A stretch of 64,000 bases of DNA from Acidimicrobiia bacterium (GTDB taxonomy: Bacteria; Actinomycetota; Acidimicrobiia; IMCC26256; PALSA-610): positions 1 through 64,000 of the forward strand of contig JADGOO010000129.1 of assembly GCA_017882905.1 (NCBI GenBank), given 5' to 3'. Every line of letters begins with the position of its first letter. Position 1 is the first letter of the stretch. Below are positions 38,551-47,597 of this stretch, piece by piece. The notes beneath the pieces were generated by a model. That model ran no database searches, was not told the origin of the DNA, and saw only the letters and a program-made list of their open reading frames with translations. Position numbers and translations under genes: made by a program.

Positions 38551-39887
38551 CGCAGCTGCCGCCGAACGAGAGCGTCTACTTCGACGCCGAGTACGAGACG
38601 ATGCCCCGCGAGCAGATCGCCGAGCTGCAGCTCGAGCTGCTGCTGGAGACGATCGCGTACGCCTACGAGCATTCGCCACTCATCCGTGAGACGTGGCAAG
38701 CCGCGAAGGTGACGCCGCGCGACGTGGCGACGTTCGACGACTTCTACGAGAAGGTCCCGTTCATCAGCAAGGACGCCGTGCGCGACTTCCGCGACGGCCG
38801 CGGCGACCCGTACGGCGGTCTGCTCTGCGTGCCCACGGACGAGCTCACCGCGATCATGTCGACATCGGGCACCACCGGCGACCCCACGCTCGTGGCCGAG
38901 AAGTGGGGCGGCGGCTCCGTGGGCCGCCCGGCCATCATGTACCGCGACTTCTGGGGCATGGGCGTTCGCCCCGGCGACTTCTTCTCGCTGTTCCTCTTCA
39001 CGTTCCGCGGCCCTACCTACGGGTTCGTGCAGAGCCTCGGTGGCATACCGCTGCTCTTCGACTACGACCTCATGGAGATCGAGCGTCTGCTGCGGCTGTC
39101 GTGTGAGTACCGGCCCACGGCGATGTACAACTTCGGCGGCACGATGATCCTCGCCACGGCCGACATCGCCGAGCGCGCCGGCATCGATCCCCGTGATGCG
39201 TTCTCGTCGTACAAGGGCATGGTGTGGGCGGGCGAGCCGCTCGGCGCGCGGGCACGCGCACTCGCCGACGAATGGGGCATGCCGCTCTTCGAGCACTCGT
39301 CGGTGGGCGACGTGACTGCGAGCTTCGAATGCTCCATGCACAACGGCATGCACTTCTGGGAAGACACCGTGCTCGTGGAGGGGATCGACCCGGAGGCCGT
39401 CGACCATCGCGACGCGCAAGCGATCACTCGCGACGGTGAACGCTGCGAGCTCGTCGCCACCGCGCTCACCAACCGCGTCGCGCCGCTCATCCGTTATCGC
39501 TCCGACGACATCGTGCGCCTCGCGCGCACGCCATGCGCGTGCGGTCGCACCCACGCGCGCATCTGGACGATCGGCCGCAAGGGCGACGAGGTCATCGTTG
39601 CCGGGCGATCGGTCCTCCCGATCGACGTGTGGAGCGCCGTCGAGTCGTTGGAGCCGTGCCGGCTCGGTCTGTTCCAAGTGATCCGTGCGCAGCGCGAGGT
39701 CGACGTGCTGCGGCTGCGCGTGGGCTACCAGGACACTCCGAGCGCGCGGCTCGGCGCGCTCGCCGACGAGGTTGCCGGCGCGGTGCTCGCCAAGGTGGGG
39801 GTCACGCCCGAGGTGCAGCTGGTGCCGAACGCCGAGCTGTTGCGCCTCGGTCCCCCGCACAAGATCCCGAGAGTGACCAAGCGATGA
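38547..39887 (+). CDS. Phenylacetate-CoA ligase-like adenylate-forming enzyme
   Basis: 'YEKVPFISKDAVRDF', 'MSTSGTTGDPTLVAEK', 'YRSDDIVRLARTPCACGRTHARIWTIGRKGDEV'; GTGA overlap with TetR gene. Confidence 0.85.
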   Translation: MTQLPPNESVYFDAEYETMPREQIAELQLELLLETIAYAYEHSPLIRETWQAAKVTPRDVATFDDFYEKVPFISKDAVRDFRDGRGDPYGGLLCVPTDELTAIMSTSGTTGDPTLVAEKWGGGSVGRPAIMYRDFWGMGVRPGDFFSLFLFTFRGPTYGFVQSLGGIPLLFDYDLMEIERLLRLSCEYRPTAMYNFGGTMILATADIAERAGIDPRDAFSSYKGMVWAGEPLGARARALADEWGMPLFEHSSVGDVTASFECSMHNGMHFWEDTVLVEGIDPEAVDHRDAQAITRDGERCELVATALTNRVAPLIRYRSDDIVRLARTPCACGRTHARIWTIGRKGDEVIVAGRSVLPIDVWSAVESLEPCRLGLFQVIRAQREVDVLRLRVGYQDTPSARLGALADEVAGAVLAKVGVTPEVQLVPNAELLRLGPPHKIPRVTKR

Positions 39888-39900
39888 CCACCCGGGAACG

Positions 39901-39947
39901 AACCAGCGTGACGGAATCGCTCTATGCGCTATCTCGTCACGCTGGTT
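39901..39947. promoter_or_regulatory. 13-bp perfect inverted repeat aaccagcgtgacg...cgtcacgctggtt (21-nt spacer)
   Basis: Arms 39901-39913 and 39935-39947, in the gap between CoA ligase and next CDS. Confidence 0.6.
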
Positions 39948-39965
39948 GCGCTGGGGGGTGGCGTC

Positions 39966-40616
39966 GTGAGTGACGCGACGGCGCTCTGGGGGGTGGGCAC
40001 CTGGGTCGATCGCGACGGCGTGCGCCGACCGTGGGAGGTGTCGCACACCGAGATCCAACGCGCCATGGGCCACTCCTCCCGCGTGCTCGGCGACCTGGGC
40101 GTCGGGCCGGGCGCACGCGTGCTGTGGTGCTCGATGCTCAGCGAAGCGGCCCAGGTGTGGCCATTCATCGTGGGCTCGATGCTCTCGGGCGCGCAGCTGT
40201 CGTGCGCCGATGCCACCGCCGCCGAGGCGCCGCGGGTGGCGATGTTCTGCCGGCTCATCGATTACCGCGCCGTGATGGGTGTGACCGGCGCGATCCTCGA
40301 CGGGCTCGACGAGATGGGCCTCGCCTACGCCGACGTGTTCGGTGCCGTTGCTGTGCTCGGTGCGCGGCCCGACGCGTACCACCGTCTCACTACGGCCGGG
40401 CTCGCGCCACAGCACTTCGCGCTCGTCGGCCCCGCCGTCGCAGTGGCACGCGAGCCGGCCGGACCGGCGCTCGTCGACGATGCCGAGTGGGCGGTCGACC
40501 TCATCGACGGCCATGTGGCCGTGACCACCAAGTCGGAGCGCCCGACAGCCTTCGATCGCGCCGTCACGTGCGTGCGCGCCGCGAGCACATCGGGCAACGA
40601 GATCGCGTGCGCATGA
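39966..40616 (+). CDS. Hypothetical protein resembling the N-terminal part of an AMP-binding enzyme
   Basis: 'LGDLGVGPGARVLWCSMLSEAAQVWPFIVGSMLSGAQLSCADATAAEA' resembles the N-terminal lobe of acyl-CoA synthetases; GTG start at 39966. Confidence 0.5.
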   Translation: MSDATALWGVGTWVDRDGVRRPWEVSHTEIQRAMGHSSRVLGDLGVGPGARVLWCSMLSEAAQVWPFIVGSMLSGAQLSCADATAAEAPRVAMFCRLIDYRAVMGVTGAILDGLDEMGLAYADVFGAVAVLGARPDAYHRLTTAGLAPQHFALVGPAVAVAREPAGPALVDDAEWAVDLIDGHVAVTTKSERPTAFDRAVTCVRAASTSGNEIACA

Positions 40617-40654
40617 ACCCCTGTGCGCCCGCGCCATCAGGAAGGGAGCGACCG

Positions 40655-41794
40655 ATGCGGCCGCTGATCAGTGCCGACAACCATGTCTTCGAACCGGTCA
40701 CGCTGTGGCAGGAGCGTCTGCCTACCGCGTATCGCGACCGTGGCCCTCGCCTCGAGCAGTCTGGCGAGTGGTTCGTGATGAAGATCGAAGGTATGCCCGA
40801 TCGCAAGCTCACTCGCGTGAACCCGCAGCCGGCCGCGGCATCGTCGGGCGGCGCCAGCGACGAGAGCGTGGGCGAGAAGCAGAAGCGGCGGGCGGTGCTG
40901 TCGAAGGGCGGCGGCGCCGCGCCCGATGAGCGGCTGCGCGACATGCACTCCGACGGCGTGATCGCCGAAGTCATCTACCCCACGTTCGGGCTCTTCATCG
41001 ACATGGTCGAAGACTCCGATCTGCAGATGGCGTGCGCGCAGGTCTACAACGACTGGCTCGCCGAGACGTTCTTGCACCGGCCGGAGATCTTCGTACCCGC
41101 GGCCGTGGTGCCGGTGCGCGACGTCGGCGCCGCCGCAGCCGAGATGGAGCGCGTCGCCGCGCTCGGCTTCCGCAGCGCCATGATCCCCACGAGCGCGCCC
41201 GTCGGCATGCCGTACAACCGCAGCGAGTACGACCCGCTGTGGCGCATCGCGGGCGACGCACACATGCCGCTCGCCCTCCACACCGGCACGGGCGCGCTGC
41301 CCAGCCAGGAGAAGGGACCCGGCGGCGCGGTGATCAACTACGCCAAGGTGGGCCTCGTGTCGGCCGACACGCTCTGCTACTTCGCGGCGAGTGGCGTGCT
41401 CGAGCGCTTTCCCGATCTGCACGTGGTGATGGTGGAGAGTGGCGCCGGATACCTGGCGTTCTGCTGCGAGCGCATGGATGAAGCGTTCGAAGAGCACGAG
41501 CAGTGGGTGAACCCCAAGCTGGCCAACCGTCCGAGTCACTACATCCGCACGCAGTGCCATGTGACGCTCGGCGCCGACCGCGCGCCGCTGCTCACCAAGG
41601 AGATCACGGGCATCGAGCCGCTCATGTGGGCGAGCGACTACCCGCATCCGGAAGGCACCTACCCGCACAGCCAGGAGACCGTGGCCAAGATCTTCGCGGG
41701 CCTCTCCGACGACGACATGTACGCGGTCACGTGCGGCAACGCGGCCAAGCTCTACGGCCTCGACGCCGTGACGCTCGCCGGAGCACTCGCGTGA
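40655..41794 (+). CDS. Amidohydrolase-2 family protein
   Basis: 'MRPLISADNHVFEPVTLWQERLP', 'ALHTGTGA', 'LMWASDYPHPEGTYPHS'. Confidence 0.88.
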   Translation: MRPLISADNHVFEPVTLWQERLPTAYRDRGPRLEQSGEWFVMKIEGMPDRKLTRVNPQPAAASSGGASDESVGEKQKRRAVLSKGGGAAPDERLRDMHSDGVIAEVIYPTFGLFIDMVEDSDLQMACAQVYNDWLAETFLHRPEIFVPAAVVPVRDVGAAAAEMERVAALGFRSAMIPTSAPVGMPYNRSEYDPLWRIAGDAHMPLALHTGTGALPSQEKGPGGAVINYAKVGLVSADTLCYFAASGVLERFPDLHVVMVESGAGYLAFCCERMDEAFEEHEQWVNPKLANRPSHYIRTQCHVTLGADRAPLLTKEITGIEPLMWASDYPHPEGTYPHSQETVAKIFAGLSDDDMYAVTCGNAAKLYGLDAVTLAGALA

Positions 41795-41823
41795 GCCCGA
41801 GCAACAGCACCGGCGAGCTCACG

Positions 41824-43008
41824 ATGAAGGACAAGACCGCCATCGCCGGCGTGGGCAGCACCCCGTACTACAAGCGGGGCGAGTCGATGCCGCAGATGCC
41901 GATGGAGCTCGCGGCCAAGGCGCTGCTCGCCGCGTGCGACGACGCCGGCCTCACGATCGACGACATCGACGGTCTGGCGCTCTACTCGATGGGCTTCGAC
42001 ACGAGCCTGTTCGCGCAGTGGCTCAACATCCCGGAGCTGCGATTCACCGCGCTGCTCAGCGGAGGCGGTGGAGGCGCGGCCGGAAGTGTGGGGCTCGCCG
42101 CCGCAGCGATCGTGAGCGGGCAGGCAACGTGCGTTGCGTCGATCATGACGTTGCAGCAGGCGGCGAGCCGGTTTGGTGCGAGCTTCGCGCCGCGCGGCAA
42201 GCCGGGCGCGGTGTACAGCGCGCCACCGAGCCCCGAGGGCAACTTCATCCAACCCAGCGGGTTGATGGGTCCCGGCCAGATGTTCGCGGTGCTCGCCCAA
42301 CGGCACATGTACCAGTACGGCACGCAGCGCGAGCACTTCGCCGAGGTGGCCATCAGCACTCGCGCGAACGCGATCCGGCGCAACACGTCGCTCATGAAGG
42401 AGCCGCTCACCCTCGACCAGTACTTCGACGCCCGCATGATCTCCGAGCCGCTGTGCCTGTTCGACTTCTGCCTCGAGTGCGACGGTGCCGTGGCGGTGAT
42501 CACCGTGAGCGCGGCGCGCGCCAAGGACCTGAAGCAGAAGCCGGTGTACGTGGCAGCGTCGGCGAACGGCGGGGCGGGTCGGTGGGGCCAGGCGATCACC
42601 TGGATGGGCATGCCCGACGAGTACTTCGCGTCGAGCGGTCACCGCACCGTCGCGCAACGCGCTTACGAGATGGCGGGCATCACCGCGGCCGACGTGGACG
42701 TGGCGTTGCTCTACGACCACTTCACCCCGATGGTGATCATGCAGCTCGAGGACTACGGGTTCTGCCCCATCGGTGAGGGGGGCCGATTCGTCGCCGACGG
42801 CAACATCCGCTGGCCGAGTGGTTCCATCCCCGTGAACACGCACGGCGGCAACCTCTCGGAGGCGTACATCATCGGCATGACGCACGTGAAGGAAGCCGTC
42901 GAGCAGATTCGCGGCACTGCGGTGAACCAGGTGGAGGGCGCCGAGGTCGCGCTCGCCACCGGTGGACCGGCGAGCATCCCCGTGAGCAACCTGATCCTGC
43001 ACAGCTGA
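41824..43008 (+). CDS. Thiolase-like protein (SCP-x/Ltp type)
   Basis: 'TAIAGVGSTPYYKRGESMPQMPMELAAKAL', 'LLYDHFTPMVIMQLEDYGFC', 'VNTHGGNLSEAYIIGMTHVKEAVEQIRGTA'. Confidence 0.88.
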   Translation: MKDKTAIAGVGSTPYYKRGESMPQMPMELAAKALLAACDDAGLTIDDIDGLALYSMGFDTSLFAQWLNIPELRFTALLSGGGGGAAGSVGLAAAAIVSGQATCVASIMTLQQAASRFGASFAPRGKPGAVYSAPPSPEGNFIQPSGLMGPGQMFAVLAQRHMYQYGTQREHFAEVAISTRANAIRRNTSLMKEPLTLDQYFDARMISEPLCLFDFCLECDGAVAVITVSAARAKDLKQKPVYVAASANGGAGRWGQAITWMGMPDEYFASSGHRTVAQRAYEMAGITAADVDVALLYDHFTPMVIMQLEDYGFCPIGEGGRFVADGNIRWPSGSIPVNTHGGNLSEAYIIGMTHVKEAVEQIRGTAVNQVEGAEVALATGGPASIPVSNLILHS

Positions 43009-43023
43009 GCGAAGAGGGCAACG

Positions 43024-43446
43024 ATGAAGGGTCTCACCCCCGAGAGCGTGATCAACCTCACGCCCAACGTGTGGACGGAGCCGTTCTGGGCGGCCGCGGC
43101 CGAGCACCGGCTCGTGGTGCCCCGGTGCACGAGCTGCGGCACACACCGGATGCCGCCCACCCCGTTCTGCTGGCGGTGCCGTCATCAAGACGTGGAATGG
43201 GAGGAGCACGACGGCCGCGGCACGCTCTACTCGTTCACCGTGGTGCGCCACGCGGTGATCCCCGACGTGCGCGACGCGCTGCCGCTCATCGCCGGCATCG
43301 TCGAGCTGCCGAACACCGAAGGTTGTCGCCTCGTCGGCAACATCGTCGACTGCGAACCCGAAGCGGTGCGCATCGGACTCGGTGTGACCACCGATTGGTA
43401 CGACGTGCGCGAGGGCGAGACCGTGCCCGTGTTCCGGCTCGCCTGA
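43024..43446 (+). CDS. DUF35 OB-fold protein with N-terminal zinc ribbon
   Basis: 'VPRCTSCGTHRMPPTPFCWRC'; 'GTLYSFTVVRHAVIPDV'. Confidence 0.9.
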   Translation: MKGLTPESVINLTPNVWTEPFWAAAAEHRLVVPRCTSCGTHRMPPTPFCWRCRHQDVEWEEHDGRGTLYSFTVVRHAVIPDVRDALPLIAGIVELPNTEGCRLVGNIVDCEPEAVRIGLGVTTDWYDVREGETVPVFRLA

Positions 43447-43458
43447 CGCTCGTTGCTC

Positions 43459-45027
43459 ATGTCTACGGCTACGGGTCGTCTCACGCTCTCCGACGTGCTC
43501 GCGAACCACGCCCGATCGCGCCCCGACGAGCTGGCGGTGGGCGACGGAGCGCTTCGCTTCACGTGGCGCGAGTTGGCCGCACGCGTGGAGCGTGTGGCGG
43601 CCGCGCTGCACGGCGCGGGAGTGCGAGAAGGCGACCGCGTGATGTGGCTCGGCCAGAACAGCTTCCGCGTGCAGGAGCTGCTGCTCGCGTGCGCGCGAAC
43701 CGGCGCCCAATTCTGCCCCGTGAACTGGCGTCAGCAGCCCGACGAGCTCGCCTTCGTGATCGACGACCTGGCGCCCGTGGTGGCTGTCACCCAGGACGAA
43801 GAGGTCGGCGAGACCGTTCGGGCCGGACTGCGCGCCGCGCAGCACGTGCCGGCACGCATCGTCGTGCACGACGCCGACGGCACCGACTCCTACGAGTCGT
43901 TCGTCGCAGGCGCGCCGGGCGCCCTCGCGCACGAGCCCACCACCACGAGCGACGACGCAGTCCTCCTGATCTATACGGCGGCGTTCAGCGGCCGCCCGAA
44001 CGCGGCGATGCTGCCCCACCGCGCGCTCATCGCGCAGTCGTTGCTGCTCGGCCCGTGGATGGGCATCACCGCCGCGCACCGTTACCTGAACGCGGGACCG
44101 ATGTTCCACATCGGTGTCTTCATGGAGAACCTGGCCGCGTTCCAGTTCGGTGGCACCAACGTGTTCGTGCGCCGCAGCGACGGCGCGGCGCTGTGCGAAG
44201 CGATCGAATCGTTCGCGTGCACGAGTGGCTACCTCGTAGGACCGATGATCGACACGATCGTCGAGGCGAACTCGCCGCAAGCTGATGGGCGCCCGCGCTA
44301 CGACCTCTCGACGTTCCGCGGCAAGCGCGGCAACGCGACCTTCGACTCATGGGTGCAACCGAACAGCTCGCCCTGGGGCGAGCGAGCGGGCGGCTACGGC
44401 CAGACCGAAGTGATGGGGATGGCCACGTTCAACCTCCTCACCGCACCCGGCGACATCGGCACGCACGGCCGGCCGTCGCCCGTGATCCAGCTCCGGGTGG
44501 TGGATCCCGACGACCGCGACGTTCCGGTCGGCGAGACGGGCGAGATCGCGATCCGGGGCGCGACCGTGATGCGGGGCTACTGGAACCGCGACGCGGTGAA
44601 CGCCGAACGCGCCCGCAACGGCTGGCACCACACGAACGATCTCGGTCGGTACGAGCCCGACGGGAGCTTCAGCTTCATCGGACCCAAGACACGCATGCTC
44701 AAGAGCGGCGCCGAGAACATCTATCCGGCGGAGGTGGAAGCCGCGCTGCGCGCCCACCCGGCGGTGGCCGATGCGGCGATCATCGGCGTGCCCGACGAGC
44801 GCTGGGTGCAGAGCGTGAAGGCGATCGTGGTACTGCGGGCCGAGACGACTGCCACCGCCGATGAGATCGTCGCCCACTGCCGTGAGCACATCGCCAGCTA
44901 CAAAAAGCCGCGCACCGTGGAGTTCGTGGCGGCGCTCCCCCGCCAAGGGTTCGCCGTCGACTACGACGCCCTCGACGCGCAGTTCGGCGGCGGCGGATAC
45001 CCGGGCGGCACGACGCGGAGCGTCTGA
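43459..45027 (+). CDS. AMP-binding (acyl-CoA synthetase family) protein with noncanonical motifs
   Basis: 'VMWLGQNSFRVQELLLACARTGAQFCPVNWRQ', 'YTAAFSGRPNAAMLPHRAL', 'GAENIYPAEVEAALRAHPAVADAAIIGVPDERW'. Confidence 0.85.
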   Translation: MSTATGRLTLSDVLANHARSRPDELAVGDGALRFTWRELAARVERVAAALHGAGVREGDRVMWLGQNSFRVQELLLACARTGAQFCPVNWRQQPDELAFVIDDLAPVVAVTQDEEVGETVRAGLRAAQHVPARIVVHDADGTDSYESFVAGAPGALAHEPTTTSDDAVLLIYTAAFSGRPNAAMLPHRALIAQSLLLGPWMGITAAHRYLNAGPMFHIGVFMENLAAFQFGGTNVFVRRSDGAALCEAIESFACTSGYLVGPMIDTIVEANSPQADGRPRYDLSTFRGKRGNATFDSWVQPNSSPWGERAGGYGQTEVMGMATFNLLTAPGDIGTHGRPSPVIQLRVVDPDDRDVPVGETGEIAIRGATVMRGYWNRDAVNAERARNGWHHTNDLGRYEPDGSFSFIGPKTRMLKSGAENIYPAEVEAALRAHPAVADAAIIGVPDERWVQSVKAIVVLRAETTATADEIVAHCREHIASYKKPRTVEFVAALPRQGFAVDYDALDAQFGGGGYPGGTTRSV

Positions 45028-45040
45028 CGCCCTTGCGGGA

Positions 45041-45541
45041 TCACATGCCGAGCTTGCGGTGGTCCCAGGTAGCGATGCGGTCGATGTGCAGCTTCACGAC
45101 GACGCGCTTGCGCAGCATCACTTCCACGAACGGCTTCATCTCTTCGGTGTACGTGCCCTGGTAGCGCTCGAACACACTCACGCCGAGCTCCCACATGCGA
45201 TCGGGCTCGTCGACGATCTCGCCCCGGCCGATCAGCGTGCAGCCGCGCAGCTCGTTGTAATCGTCACCGGTCTCGATGCTCACGGTGAGGTTCGGGTTCC
45301 GGCGCAGGTTCGCGACCTTCTGGCTCTTCGCCTTGGTCTCGAACGCGATCGCACCTTCGAGGAAGCCGTACCACATCGCTACCGCGTGGATGGTCCCGTC
45401 GCCGCTGATCGTGCACATCGTGGCCGTGCGCCGGCCGTGCAGGAACTCGTCGAGCTCCTCGTCGGTCATCCGGATCTGACCGCGCTGGTTCACACCGGCG
45501 CCCATCCCGGTGCCGGCCATTCCCGTGTCACCCGTCGTCAT
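45041..45541 (-). CDS. Pyridoxamine 5'-phosphate oxidase/F420-type FMN-binding split-barrel protein
   Basis: 'RMTDEELDEFLHGRRTATMCTISGDGTIHAVAMWYGF', 'KVANLRRNPNLTVSIETG'. Confidence 0.82.
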   Translation of the reverse strand: MTTGDTGMAGTGMGAGVNQRGQIRMTDEELDEFLHGRRTATMCTISGDGTIHAVAMWYGFLEGAIAFETKAKSQKVANLRRNPNLTVSIETGDDYNELRGCTLIGRGEIVDEPDRMWELGVSVFERYQGTYTEEMKPFVEVMLRKRVVVKLHIDRIATWDHRKLGM

Positions 45542-45578
45542 GGCCTGAACCTTCGCACATCGGTACTGTCGGGCGCAT

Positions 45579-47069
45579 ATGGCTCTGGTCTCGTACGCCG
45601 CCCGGCTCCTCCAGCACGTCGCCATCGATCCCGACCGGCCGGCGGTCACCGACGAGCAGCGCACCGTCACACGCGCCGAGCTCGACACGCTCGCCACCCG
45701 CACCGCGCACGCACTCGCACGCCATGGTGTGGCCGAGGGAGACCGAGTCACGATCGCGTTGTCGAACTCGGTGGAGTTCCTCGCGGCGACCGTGGCGTGC
45801 TGGAAGCTCGGCGCCACACCCCAGCCGGTTTCGTTCGCGGCGCCGCCGCGCGAGGTGGAGGCGATCGTGGAGCTCGCCGACTCGCGGGTCGTGATCGGCG
45901 CTGAACCCGGAAGCCACGGCGACCGCGTGTGCCTACCGCGCGGCTGGGAACCGCCGAACGACGACGCGCATCGCGACACCGATTGGGCGCCGCTCCCCGA
46001 CGCCGTCTCGAAGCCCTGGAAAGCCATGACGTCGGGCGGCAGCACGGGCCGGCCGAAGCTGATCCTCGCGGGCGATGCCGGTCTCATCGACCCCGACGCG
46101 CGACCGCCGCTCATGCTCGACGCGCAGGGCAACGGCTGTCTCGTGATGCCCGGCCCGCTGTACCACAACGGCCCGTTCGTCTGGTCGGCAAGCGCGCTGC
46201 TCGCGGGAAGCCACGTGGCACTCGGTGGTCGCTTCGACGCCGAAGCGACGTTGGCCATGATCGACCGGCATCACGCCGACGTGATCTACCTCGTGCCCAC
46301 GATGATGCAGCGCATCTGGCGCCTGCCGCCCGACGTACGCGACCGCTACGACGTGTCGTCGTTGCGAGCGGTCTGGCACCTCGCCGCGCCATGCCCCGCA
46401 TGGCTGAAAGAAGCATGGTGCGACTGGCTCGGCGCCGACAAGATCTGGGAGCTCTACGCCGGCACCGAGGCGCAGGCGAGCACGATCATCAACGGTGTCG
46501 AGTGGATGGAGCACAAGGGCTCCGTGGGGCGCCCGTTCTCGGGCGAGATGAAGATCGCGCGCGCCGACGGCACCACCGCCGATCCCGGTGAGGTGGGCGA
46601 GATCTTCATGCGCCCGGCCGACCGATCGAAACGCACGTACGAGTACATCGGAGCCGAGGCCCGAACGCTCGACGACGGTTGGGAGTCGCTCGGCGACATG
46701 GGCTCGATCGACGCCGACGGCTACCTCTATCTCGCCGACCGCAAGACCGACATGATCCTGGTAGGCGGGTCCAACGTGTACCCGGCCGAGATCGAAGCCG
46801 CGCTCGAAGAACACGTTGCGGTGCAGAGCGCGGTCGTGATCGGCCTACCCGACACCGATCTCGGCAGCGTGCCGCACGCGCTCGTGCACGCACCGCACGG
46901 CCCCGTGGATCACGACGAGCTGCGCGCCCATCTCGCGGAACGACTCGTGCGCTACAAGATCCCGCGCAGCTTCGAACATGTGAACGAGCCCTTGCGTGAC
47001 GACGCGGGCAAGGTGCGGCGCAGCGCGCTGCGCGCGGCGCGCGTCGACGACGCGGCCGACAAGGCCTGA
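45579..47069 (+). CDS. AMP-binding acyl-CoA synthetase
   Basis: 'MTSGGSTGRPKLI', 'YAGTEAQASTII', 'ADRKTDMILVGGSNVYPAEIEAAL', 'AGKVRRSALR'. Confidence 0.9.
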   Translation: MALVSYAARLLQHVAIDPDRPAVTDEQRTVTRAELDTLATRTAHALARHGVAEGDRVTIALSNSVEFLAATVACWKLGATPQPVSFAAPPREVEAIVELADSRVVIGAEPGSHGDRVCLPRGWEPPNDDAHRDTDWAPLPDAVSKPWKAMTSGGSTGRPKLILAGDAGLIDPDARPPLMLDAQGNGCLVMPGPLYHNGPFVWSASALLAGSHVALGGRFDAEATLAMIDRHHADVIYLVPTMMQRIWRLPPDVRDRYDVSSLRAVWHLAAPCPAWLKEAWCDWLGADKIWELYAGTEAQASTIINGVEWMEHKGSVGRPFSGEMKIARADGTTADPGEVGEIFMRPADRSKRTYEYIGAEARTLDDGWESLGDMGSIDADGYLYLADRKTDMILVGGSNVYPAEIEAALEEHVAVQSAVVIGLPDTDLGSVPHALVHAPHGPVDHDELRAHLAERLVRYKIPRSFEHVNEPLRDDAGKVRRSALRAARVDDAADKA

Positions 47070-47513
47070 CTAGTCGACGGTCGCCTTTGCGTCGGCCGCG
47101 TGCATCAGGCAGCCGAGGATCTCCGGATAGACCACGCGGAGCTTGCGCAACACGATGCGACCCAGGAACGTGCGATCCCATTCGGCACGCCAGCTCACGT
47201 GGGTGCCGCCGTCGTCGGTGTCGCGCAGCACGATCTCGGCGCGGTAGTCCTTCACCGGGATGCCGCGCTCGACCGTGTAGACCACGCGCCGGCCGTCGTC
47301 GATCTCGAGGATCCGCTCGTGCGACGTGGTGCGCCGGCCGTAGCGGAACCACTGCCGCATCCCGGGCTGCGACGGGCCGGTGCCGGCCGGTTCATAGCCG
47401 CCCGCGTTCCACGGGCCCCACACGGGATAGGCGTTCGCGTCGGCCACGAGGGCCCACACCGCAGAACGCGGTGCCTTCGTCGTGCCGTCGGCGCCGACCG
47501 AGAGCCGTTCCAT
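47070..47513 (-). CDS. SRPBCC (polyketide cyclase/dehydrase-like) protein
   Basis: 'TTKAPRSAVWALVADANAYPVWGPWN', 'HVSWRAEWDRTFLGRIVLRKL'; ATG at 47513 has SD 'cggag'. Confidence 0.8.
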   Translation of the reverse strand: MERLSVGADGTTKAPRSAVWALVADANAYPVWGPWNAGGYEPAGTGPSQPGMRQWFRYGRRTTSHERILEIDDGRRVVYTVERGIPVKDYRAEIVLRDTDDGGTHVSWRAEWDRTFLGRIVLRKLRVVYPEILGCLMHAADAKATVD

Positions 47514-47529
47514 GACCATCTCCGTTCCC

Positions 47530-47589
47530 CTGTCTCGTGTCGCTGTCTCGTGTCGCTGTCTCGTGTCGCTGTCTCGTGTCGCTGTCTCG
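47530..47589. repeat. Tandem repeat: 4 full + 1 partial copies of 13-bp unit ctgtctcgtgtcg
   Basis: Perfect units at 47530, 47543, 47556, 47569 and 8-bp partial 47582-47589. Confidence 0.95.
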
Positions 47590-47597
47590 GGGCAGTC

